Shown here: one piece after another, positions 1-5,235 of the stretch
How positions within the stretch are numbered: the first letter of the stretch is position 1
How the letters are laid out: each line of letters begins with the position of its first letter
Source of the DNA: Lachnospiraceae bacterium UBA3772
Lineage (GTDB): Bacteria; Bacillota; Clostridia; Lachnospirales; Lachnospiraceae
Direction: 5' to 3'
Assembly: GCA_002371025.1 (NCBI GenBank)
Contig: DFFQ01000018.1
Coordinates: 1-6,960 of the forward strand
Length of the DNA stretch: 6,960 bases
Program-made: the position numbers and the translations under genes
The notes under the pieces: model-generated
What the model was told of the DNA's origin: nothing
What the model saw: the letters and a program-made list of their open reading frames with translations, nothing else
The model's database searches: none

Positions 1-341
1 TGTTTGGTGATATACTTTCAGATGAAGCGTCCCAGATCACAGGTTCTATCGGAATGCTTCCATCAGCCTCTTTAAATGAAACCAAGTTCGGACTTTATGA
101 GCCATCTGGCGGATCAGCTCCTGATATTGCTGGAAAGAATATTGCAAATCCAATAGCTACAATCCTTTCAGCAGCTATGATGCTGAGATTTACATTTGAT
201 CTTGATAAGGAAGCTGATGCCATTGAAAATGCAGTTAAGCAGGTTCTTAAGGAAGGCTATAGAACAATAGATATTGCAAAGCCGGGAGAAGATCAGGTAA
301 AGACTTCTGAAATGGGAACACTTATCGCAGAACGCGTGTAA
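1..341 (+). CDS. leuB: 3-isopropylmalate dehydrogenase, C-terminal part (5' end outside the window)
   Basis: LeuB oxidises and decarboxylates 3-isopropylmalate with NAD+ to give the precursor of leucine, in the cytoplasm. Only the last 112 codons are present, read in frame from base 3; about two thirds of a normal protein of roughly 360 residues lies upstream. The fragment opens with [10 protein letters not shown], whose two Asp are the family's divalent-metal ligands, followed by GMLPSASL. Next comes [16 protein letters not shown], where PDIAG is the NAD-binding loop and its Asp is typical of NAD- rather than NADP-dependent enzymes. The helix [10 protein letters not shown] is also characteristic. 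Many LeuB have VHG where this one has SGG, a variant I associate with Clostridia. The gene ends in two consecutive TAA stops (339-344). ilvD follows after 52 bp, consistent with a leu-ilv operon. The identity is secure; isocitrate or tartrate dehydrogenase relatives are less likely given this motif set and the ilv neighbours. Confidence 0.96.
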   Translation, partial: FGDILSDEASQITGSIGMLPSASLNETKFGLYEPSGGSAPDIAGKNIANPIATILSAAMMLRFTFDLDKEADAIENAVKQVLKEGYRTIDIAKPGEDQVKTSEMGTLIAERV

Positions 342-357
342 TAAATTTAAAAAATAA

Positions 358-377
358 GATATTTGAATAAAAATATC
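358..377 (+). promoter_or_regulatory. Small inverted repeat just upstream of the ilvD ribosome-binding site
   Basis: GATATTT (358-364) and AAATATC (371-377) form a perfect 7-bp stem around a 6-nt loop. The structure ends two bases before the AGGAG Shine-Dalgarno of ilvD (380-384). The stem is almost entirely A-T, so it is weak, and no T-tract follows, so it is not a convincing terminator. It could affect ribosome access or mRNA processing between leuB and ilvD, or be chance in AT-rich DNA. Confidence 0.35.
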
Positions 378-393
378 AAAGGAGATAAAAATT

Positions 394-2064
394 ATGAAGA
401 GTGAAAATATGAAAAATGGTCTTCAGCAGGCACCTGCAAGATCATTACTTAATGCACTTGGAATGACAGATGAAGAAAAGAAAAAACCTATGGTAGGTAT
501 CGTTACCTCATATAATGAGATAGTACCTGGCCATATGAATCTTGATAAGATCGCTGAAGCTGTAAAGCTTGGCGTTGCTGAAGCAGGCGGAATGCCTGTA
601 ATGTTCCCGGCCATTGCCGTATGTGACGGTATTGCCATGGGACACATTGGAATGAAATATTCACTGGTTACAAGAGACCTGATCGCAGATTCAACAGAAT
701 GTATGGCTCTTGCTCATCAGTTTGATGCTTTAGTTATGATCCCTAACTGCGATAAGAACGTTCCAGGACTTCTTATGGCAGCTGCAAGACTTGATCTTCC
801 TACAGTATTTGTATCAGGCGGTCCAATGCTTGCAGGACATGTTGGAGGCGTAAAGAGAAGCCTTTCATCAATGTTTGAAGCGGTAGGACAGTACACAGCA
901 GGTTCAATCGACGCAGCAAAGCTCGATGAGTTTGAAAAGAAGGTCTGCCCAACATGTGGATCATGCTCAGGTATGTATACAGCAAACTCAATGAACTGCC
1001 TTACAGAAGCCCTTGGTATGGGCCTTCCTGGAAATGGTACTATCCCTGCAGTTTATTCAGAAAGAATCATGCTTGCAAAGCATGCAGGTTATGCTGTAAT
1101 GGATATGTTAAAGAAGGGTATCACAGCACGTCAGATCATCACTAAAGAATCGATAATGAATGCCCTTACAGTAGATATGGCACTTGGATGTTCAACAAAT
1201 TCAATGCTTCATCTTCCAGCCATCGCTCATGAGATCGGCTTTGACTTTGATATTGCATTTGCAAATCCTATCAGTGAAAAGACTCCAAACCTCTGCCATC
1301 TTGCACCAGCAGGTCCAACATATATGGAAGACTTAAATGAGGCCGGTGGTGTATATGCTGTTATTAAAGAACTCCTTGATGCAGGACTTATCAATGGAGA
1401 TACAATGACAGTAACAGGTCTTACACTTGGCGAAGCTGTTAAAAACAGTGTTAATAGAAATCCTGAAGTTATAAGACCTATTGATAATCCATATACAAAG
1501 ACCGGTGGACTTGCAGTTCTTAAGGGAAATCTTGCTCCAGACGGATCAGTTGTTAAGAGATCAGCAGTAGTTCCTGAAATGTTACAGCATAGAGGACCTG
1601 CAAGAGTATTTGATTGTGAAGAAGATGCCATCGCTGCAATCCTTGGAAAGAAAATCGTTGCAGGAGATGTGGTAGTTATAAGATATGAAGGCCCTAAGGG
1701 TGGACCTGGTATGAGAGAAATGCTTAATCCTACATCAGCTATCGCCGGTATGGGTCTTGGCTCAACAGTAGCACTTATCACTGACGGACGTTTCTCAGGA
1801 GCAAGCCGTGGAGCATCAATTGGACATGTATCACCTGAAGCTGCAGTAGGCGGACCTATTGCTCTTGTAAAAGAAGGTGATATGATAGATATTGATATTA
1901 ATGCACTTTCTATTCATCTTGATGTATCAGATGAAGAACTTGCTAAGAGAAAAGCTGAGTGGACTCCAAGAGAGCCAAAGGTTAAAACAGGTTATCTTTC
2001 AAGATATGCTTCTATGGTTACAAGTGGTAACAGAGGTGCAATCCTTGAAATGCCAAAGGCCTGA
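394..2064 (+). CDS. ilvD: dihydroxy-acid dehydratase
   Basis: IlvD dehydrates 2,3-dihydroxy-isovalerate and 2,3-dihydroxy-3-methylvalerate to the 2-keto acids that are transaminated to valine and isoleucine; it is a cytoplasmic Fe-S enzyme. The 556-residue product is full length for the IlvD/Edd family. Visible motifs are CDGIAMGH (77-84), the signature CDKNVPG (119-125; Cys119 as cluster ligand, Lys121 at the position carbamylated in solved relatives), CPTCGSC (185-191) and [11 protein letters not shown] (461-471), with Ser468 as the likely catalytic base. At 44-50 the protein reads VPGHMNL, as in the oxygen-sensitive [4Fe-4S] enzyme of E. coli; [2Fe-2S] plant-type enzymes have a ligand Cys there. 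A [4Fe-4S] cluster is therefore inferred. The start at 394 has AGGAG nine bases upstream and matches the usual N-terminus (MKSE, then APARSLL). Phosphogluconate dehydratase (Edd) is the alternative, but the leu-ilv context argues against it. Confidence 0.97.
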   Translation: MKSENMKNGLQQAPARSLLNALGMTDEEKKKPMVGIVTSYNEIVPGHMNLDKIAEAVKLGVAEAGGMPVMFPAIAVCDGIAMGHIGMKYSLVTRDLIADSTECMALAHQFDALVMIPNCDKNVPGLLMAAARLDLPTVFVSGGPMLAGHVGGVKRSLSSMFEAVGQYTAGSIDAAKLDEFEKKVCPTCGSCSGMYTANSMNCLTEALGMGLPGNGTIPAVYSERIMLAKHAGYAVMDMLKKGITARQIITKESIMNALTVDMALGCSTNSMLHLPAIAHEIGFDFDIAFANPISEKTPNLCHLAPAGPTYMEDLNEAGGVYAVIKELLDAGLINGDTMTVTGLTLGEAVKNSVNRNPEVIRPIDNPYTKTGGLAVLKGNLAPDGSVVKRSAVVPEMLQHRGPARVFDCEEDAIAAILGKKIVAGDVVVIRYEGPKGGPGMREMLNPTSAIAGMGLGSTVALITDGRFSGASRGASIGHVSPEAAVGGPIALVKEGDMIDIDINALSIHLDVSDEELAKRKAEWTPREPKVKTGYLSRYASMVTSGNRGAILEMPKA

Positions 2065-2071
2065 CCTATAC

Positions 2072-2116
2072 AAAGATATAAGCATTAAAGATATAAGCTT
2101 TAAAAATATAAGCGAT
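2072..2116 (+). repeat. Three tandem copies of a 15-bp repeat in the ilvD-ilvB gap
   Basis: The units are AAAGATATAAGCATT (2072-2086), AAAGATATAAGCTTT (2087-2101) and AAAAATATAAGCGAT (2102-2116). The core AAAxATATAAGC is shared by all three. Looser echoes continue downstream as AAAGCTTAAGC (2123-2133) and AAATTATAAG (2143-2152), the latter running into the Shine-Dalgarno of ilvB. The array lies outside both flanking genes. Its origin by replication slippage is a simple explanation; a role as a repeated protein or RNA binding site is possible but unsupported. Confidence 0.75.
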
Positions 2117-2145
2117 TTAATTAAAGCTTAAGCGGCTTAATTAAA
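2116..2145 (+). promoter_or_regulatory. AT-rich inverted repeat upstream of the ilvB ribosome-binding site
   Basis: TTTAATTAA (2116-2124) pairs with TTAATTAAA (2137-2145), and GC (2126-2127) pairs with GC (2135-2136). This gives an 11-bp stem with a single bulged A at 2125 and a 7-nt loop. It ends seven bases before the AAGGAG of ilvB (2153-2158). There is no T-tract after it, so transcription probably continues into ilvB. Its arms are also direct repeats of TTAATTAAA, which makes part of the symmetry expected from the sequence being repetitive. Confidence 0.4.
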
Positions 2146-2165
2146 TTATAAGAAGGAGAACTTAT

Positions 2166-3848
2166 ATGAAGAATTTAACAGGATCAGAGATCGTAATTGA
2201 ATGCCTTAAGGAACAGGGCGTTGATACAGTATTTGGATATCCGGGAGGAACAATCCTTAACGTATACGACGAATTATATAAGCATCAGGATGAGATCCAT
2301 CACGTGCTCACATCTCACGAACAGGGAGCAGCTCATGCTGCAGATGGATATGCAAGAGCAACAGGTAAGGTTGGTGTATGTATGGCCACATCAGGACCTG
2401 GTGCTACAAATCTTGTAACAGGTATTGCTACAGCATATATGGATTCAATCCCACTTGTAGCTATCACAGCAAATGTAGGAGTTGCAATGCTTGGAAAGGA
2501 CAGTTTCCAGGAGATAGATATCGCAGGTGTTGTAATGCCTATCACAAAGTATTCTTTCCTTGTAAAGAATGTACATGAATTAGCTGATACCATAAGACGT
2601 GCCTTTAAGATCGCCCAGTCAGGCAGACCAGGCCCTGTACTTGTAGATATTACTAAGGATGTAACAGCAGCAAGAGCTGATTACGAATATCATAAGCCAG
2701 AGAAGATCGAAAGAGTTACAAATACAATTAAGGAAAAGGATATTGAGACAGCAGTTACCATGATAAAGGCTGCTAAACGTCCTTTCGTACTTGTAGGTGG
2801 CGGCGCTATAGCCAGTGATGCAACAGAAGAATTAAAGAAGTTTGTGGAAACAATTGATGCACCGGTTTGCGATACCTTAATGGGTAAGGGGGCATTTGAC
2901 GGGACCAGCGAAAGATACACCGGAATGATCGGAATGCACGGAACAAAAGCTTCTAACTTTGGTGTAAATAAGGCTGACCTTGTAGTAGTTATCGGTGCCC
3001 GTTTCTCAGACAGAGTTATAGGAGATGCTTCTCGCTTTGCAAATGATGCAAAGATCCTTCATATCGATATCGATGCTGCTGAAATCTCTAAGAATGTTAC
3101 AGCGGATGCTTCAGTTATCGGTGATGCAAAGGAAATCTTAAAGATCCTTAATTCACAAATAAAGAGTTCACCAAAGCCTGAATGGAATGCTGAGATAAAG
3201 AAACTTAAGGAAGAGAATCCACTTAAGTATGATATGGAACATCTTACTGGTCCGGCCATTATCAGCAACATTTATGATATGACCAAGGGAGATGCAATAA
3301 TCACTACTGATGTAGGACAGCATCAGATGTGGGCTGCTCAGTATTATAACTATAAGGAGCCACGTCAGTTCCTTACATCAGGTGGTCTCGGAACCATGGG
3401 ATATGGTCTTGGTGCTTGTATCGGTGCTAAGTTCGGACGTCCTGACAAGACTGTTATAAATATTGCAGGTGACGGTTGTTTCAGAATGAATTTAAATGAA
3501 GTTGCTACAGCTTCCCGTACAAATACTCATGTTATAGAAGTTGTTATCAATAACCACGTTCTTGGTATGGTACGTCAGTGGCAGACTCTTTTCTATGATA
3601 AGAGATATTCAAATACAATGCTTAACGACGGTGTAGACTTTAAGAAAGTTTCTGAAGGACTTGGAGCAACTGCATTTACAGTAAGAACAGTAGAAGAGTT
3701 TAGAAAAGCTTTAGATGAGGCTATAAAGGGTGAAGGCCCATATGTTATCGAATGCCAGATCGGTATGGATGATAAGGTTTGGCCAATGGTAGCCCCTGGT
3801 GCCCCAATTTCTACATGTTTCGATTCTGAGGCAGAACTTAATAAATAA
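2166..3848 (+). CDS. ilvB: acetolactate synthase (acetohydroxyacid synthase), catalytic large subunit
   Basis: This enzyme condenses two pyruvates to acetolactate, or pyruvate with 2-ketobutyrate to acetohydroxybutyrate, using thiamine diphosphate, Mg2+ and FAD; it is the committed step for valine, leucine and isoleucine. The 560 residues match the family length. The N-terminal TPP domain has GYPGG (24-28) and the catalytic Glu52 in SHEQGAAHAADGYA. The central domain (about 190-330) has GGGAI, GMHGT and GARFSDR, as expected for FAD binding. The C-terminal TPP domain has GDG (435-437) to NN (462-463), with Asp436 and Asn463 as Mg2+ ligands, and MVRQWQ with Trp472. These features favour the anabolic enzyme over catabolic AlsS. 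AAGGAG lies seven bases before the ATG. No small-subunit gene follows: the next stretch is non-coding, then serC. The loop at 103-113 (NVGVAMLGKDS) departs from the common QVP...GTDA form. It ends in TAA TAG. Confidence 0.96.
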   Translation: MKNLTGSEIVIECLKEQGVDTVFGYPGGTILNVYDELYKHQDEIHHVLTSHEQGAAHAADGYARATGKVGVCMATSGPGATNLVTGIATAYMDSIPLVAITANVGVAMLGKDSFQEIDIAGVVMPITKYSFLVKNVHELADTIRRAFKIAQSGRPGPVLVDITKDVTAARADYEYHKPEKIERVTNTIKEKDIETAVTMIKAAKRPFVLVGGGAIASDATEELKKFVETIDAPVCDTLMGKGAFDGTSERYTGMIGMHGTKASNFGVNKADLVVVIGARFSDRVIGDASRFANDAKILHIDIDAAEISKNVTADASVIGDAKEILKILNSQIKSSPKPEWNAEIKKLKEENPLKYDMEHLTGPAIISNIYDMTKGDAIITTDVGQHQMWAAQYYNYKEPRQFLTSGGLGTMGYGLGACIGAKFGRPDKTVINIAGDGCFRMNLNEVATASRTNTHVIEVVINNHVLGMVRQWQTLFYDKRYSNTMLNDGVDFKKVSEGLGATAFTVRTVEEFRKALDEAIKGEGPYVIECQIGMDDKVWPMVAPGAPISTCFDSEAELNK

Positions 3849-3861
3849 TAGAGACGAAAAA

Positions 3862-3899
3862 ATATGCCGCTTTTAAGAAAAAAGCATATAAATTCGGCA
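3862..3899 (+). other. Overlapping inverted repeats after ilvB, possible transcript-end structure
   Basis: Two alternative pairings exist. ATAT plus GCTTTT (3862-3865, 3869-3874) can pair with AAAAGC plus ATAT (3880-3889) around a 5-nt loop with a bulge. Alternatively, TGCCG (3865-3869) can pair with CGGCA (3895-3899) over a 25-nt interior. On the + strand an A-run follows rather than a T-run, so this is not a canonical terminator of ilvB. It may protect the 3' end of the upstream message. Its position 13 bases after the ilvB stop is the main reason to list it. Confidence 0.3.
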
Positions 3900-3923
3900 A
3901 AAAACGGTAATAATTAATAAATA

Positions 3924-3951
3924 ATAGTAAAAAAATCGTAGTTTTTACTAT
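3924..3951 (+). terminator. Weak candidate terminator after ilvB
   Basis: ATAGTAAAAA (3924-3933) and TTTTTACTAT (3942-3951) form a perfect 10-bp stem with an 8-nt loop. The five-T run lies inside the 3' arm rather than after it, and the stem has a single G-C pair, so its strength as an intrinsic terminator is doubtful. It lies between ilvB and the predicted serC promoter, where a terminator would be expected. It could instead be an operator-like palindrome. Confidence 0.3.
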
Positions 3952-3962
3952 ATAATTCAATA

Positions 3963-3991
3963 TTGATTAATAAATAGTACTTTACTATAAT
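3963..3991 (+). promoter_or_regulatory. Predicted sigma-A-type promoter for serC-serA
   Basis: A -35-like TTGATT (3963-3968) is separated by exactly 17 bp from a perfect -10 TATAAT (3986-3991). Transcription would start near 3998 and give a leader of about 75 nt before serC. The -10 sits inside an inverted repeat, ACTTTA (3979-3984) and TAAAGT (3991-3996), which could be a regulator site. The spacing and the -10 match are good, but the background is very AT-rich. Confidence 0.6.
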
Positions 3992-4010
3992 AAAGTCATT
4001 ACTTTTTTAG

Positions 4011-4036
4011 GCAGGATTTTAAACGTTAAGTCCTGT
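4011..4036 (+). promoter_or_regulatory. Hairpin in the predicted serC leader
   Basis: GCAGGATTT (4011-4019) can pair with AAGTCCTGT (4028-4036) as a 9-bp stem with two G-U pairs and an 8-nt loop. It ends 20 bases before the GGAGG of serC (4057-4061). A run of six T (4003-4008) precedes the hairpin rather than following it, so it is not a + strand terminator. The apex contains TTTAAAC, as does the hairpin before serA. I recognise no known riboswitch or T-box motif in it. Confidence 0.4.
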
Positions 4037-4072
4037 ACTATAGAGAAAATATAATTGGAGGAAGAAAAAGAC

Positions 4073-5155
4073 ATGGCAAGAGTTTATAATTTTTCAGCAG
4101 GACCATCTATGCTCCCTGAAGCAGTTTTAAAGCAGGCAGCTGCAGAGATGCTTGATTACCAGGGTAGCGGACAGAGCGTAATGGAGATGAGTCATCGATC
4201 TAAGGTTTTTGATAACATCATCAAAGAAGCTGAGAAAGATTTAAGAGATCTTCTTAATATCCCTGACAATTACAAAGTGCTTTTCCTTCAGGGCGGTGCT
4301 TCACAGCAGTTCGCAGCGGTTCCTATGAACCTTATGAAGAACGGTGTTGCTGATTACATCATCACTGGACAGTGGGCTAAGAAAGCTTACGAGGAAGCAA
4401 AGAAATACGGCAAAGCCGTTGCAGTAGCATCCTCAGCAGATGAGACATTCTCCTACATTCCAGATTGTTCAGATCTTCCAATCGATGATGATGCAGATTA
4501 TGTATATATTTGCCATAACAATACTATTTATGGAACATCATTTAAGACTCTTCCTAATACAAAGGGTAAGATTCTTGTAGCTGATATGTCATCAGACATT
4601 CTTTCACAGCCAGTAAATGTATCTGATTACGGTCTCATTTACTTTGGTGTTCAGAAGAATGTTGGACCTGCAGGTGTAGTTATTGCTATCATCCGCGAGG
4701 ACCTTATCAGAGATGATCTTCCAGAATCAGTTCCTACAATGCTTAAATATAAGACTCAGGCTGATGCTGAATCACTTTACAATACACCAAACTGCTGGGG
4801 TATTTATATGTGCGGACTTGTATTCAAGTGGTTAAAGTCACTTGGTGGTCTTGAGCAGATGCAGAAGATCAATGAGAAGAAAGCTGGAATCCTTTATAAC
4901 TTCCTTGATAATTCAAAGATGTTCAGAGGAACAGTAAGAAAAGAAGACAGATCTCTTATGAATGTACCATTTGTTACAGATTCAGAAGAGCTTAATGCTA
5001 AATTCATTAAGGAAGCAACAGAAGCTGGATTTGTTAATCTTAAAGGACATCGTTCAGTTGGCGGTATGAGAGCTTCCATCTACAATGCAATGCCAGTTGA
5101 AGGCGTAGAGAAACTTGTAGAGTTCATGAAGGAATTCGAAGCTAACAACCAGTAA
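4073..5155 (+). CDS. serC: phosphoserine aminotransferase
   Basis: SerC transfers the amino group of glutamate to 3-phosphohydroxypyruvate to make O-phosphoserine, the second step of serine synthesis; it is a cytoplasmic PLP enzyme of aminotransferase class V. The 360 residues are the normal family length. It opens with the signature YNFSAGPSMLP (5-15). Substrate-binding H41-R42 lie in MSHRSK, the phosphate-binding GGAS of PLP is at 74-77, and W101 is in TGQW. D171 in ADMSSD pairs with the pyridine N, and K195 in FGVQKNVGPAG forms the Schiff base. YNTPN (236-240) and GHRSVGG (325-331) complete the site. ATG 4073 is chosen because MARVYNFSAGP is the standard N-terminus and GGAGG lies 11 bases upstream; a TTG at 4055 overlaps that Shine-Dalgarno. 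serA follows after 80 bp. In some bacteria SerC also serves PLP synthesis, but nothing here shows that. Confidence 0.97.
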   Translation: MARVYNFSAGPSMLPEAVLKQAAAEMLDYQGSGQSVMEMSHRSKVFDNIIKEAEKDLRDLLNIPDNYKVLFLQGGASQQFAAVPMNLMKNGVADYIITGQWAKKAYEEAKKYGKAVAVASSADETFSYIPDCSDLPIDDDADYVYICHNNTIYGTSFKTLPNTKGKILVADMSSDILSQPVNVSDYGLIYFGVQKNVGPAGVVIAIIREDLIRDDLPESVPTMLKYKTQADAESLYNTPNCWGIYMCGLVFKWLKSLGGLEQMQKINEKKAGILYNFLDNSKMFRGTVRKEDRSLMNVPFVTDSEELNAKFIKEATEAGFVNLKGHRSVGGMRASIYNAMPVEGVEKLVEFMKEFEANNQ

Positions 5156-5182
5156 GAGTTAAAAGATAGAGATTAAAAGTAT

Positions 5183-5212
5183 GTCCAGAGCTTTAAACAT
5201 AAGGCTCTGGAC
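5183..5212 (+). promoter_or_regulatory. Strong hairpin in the serC-serA gap
   Basis: GTCCAGAGC (5183-5191) is the exact reverse complement of GCTCTGGAC (5204-5212). The stem extends inward by TTTA with TAAG (one G-U pair) to give 13 bp closed by an AACA tetraloop. It is the most stable-looking structure in the window. It ends 10 bases before the AGGAG of serA (5223-5227). No T-tract follows, so simple termination is unlikely; RNA processing, stability control or a partial transcription block between serC and serA are possible roles. Confidence 0.65.
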
Positions 5213-5235
5213 TAGTGTATACAGGAGAGAAAGAA

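Larger units (their letters stand above)
3838..3977 (+). repeat. Direct repeat TTAATAAATAATAG, two exact copies plus one partial
   Basis: The 14-mer TTAATAAATAATAG occurs at 3838-3851, where it includes the ilvB stop codons, and again at 3914-3927. A shorter TTAATAAATAG lies at 3967-3977. The first copy is partly coding, so the later copies could be degraded local duplications of the ilvB end. The sequence is very AT-rich, and such matches arise easily by chance. Confidence 0.45.

Noticed and set aside
1227..1781. A 184-codon antisense ORF inside ilvD
   Set aside because: It is a shadow of a well-conserved coding frame; its product has no recognisable motif and no ribosome-binding site was evident.
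1892..2131. A second-frame ORF overlapping the end of ilvD and running through the 15-bp repeats
   Set aside because: Most of it is a shadow of ilvD, and the tail stays open only because the repeat unit is a multiple of three. IlvD already ends at normal family length, so a frameshift extension is not needed.
3861..3899. A minus-strand intrinsic terminator (stem TGCCG/CGGCA followed by a T-run on the minus strand)
   Set aside because: There is no minus-strand gene in the window for it to serve, and the stem is only 5 bp over a long interior.
3864..3917. A 17-codon ORF in the ilvB-serC gap that might be a leader peptide
   Set aside because: There is no convincing Shine-Dalgarno, it lies upstream of the predicted serC promoter, and it has no run of codons for a relevant amino acid. 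It overlaps an inverted repeat that explains part of its sequence.
3951..3956. TATAAT at 3951 as a promoter
   Set aside because: No -35-like hexamer lies 16 to 18 bp upstream; the sequence there is the A-rich arm of an inverted repeat.
4050..4055. TATAAT as a -10 element just before serC
   Set aside because: A start from it would fall at or after the Shine-Dalgarno and leave no leader for translation.
4055..4072. TTG at 4055 as the serC start
   Set aside because: The TTG overlaps the GGAGG that serves as Shine-Dalgarno for ATG 4073, and MARVYNFSAGP is the expected N-terminus.
3849..4072. T-box, SAM or other known riboswitch upstream of serC
   Set aside because: No T-box AGGGTGG-type motif or other conserved riboswitch core was seen, and the predicted leader of about 75 nt is too short for a T-box.
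5215..5235. GTG at 5215 as the serA start
   Set aside because: It lies upstream of the AGGAG at 5223-5227, which is well placed for ATG 5236, and the added residues are not family-like.
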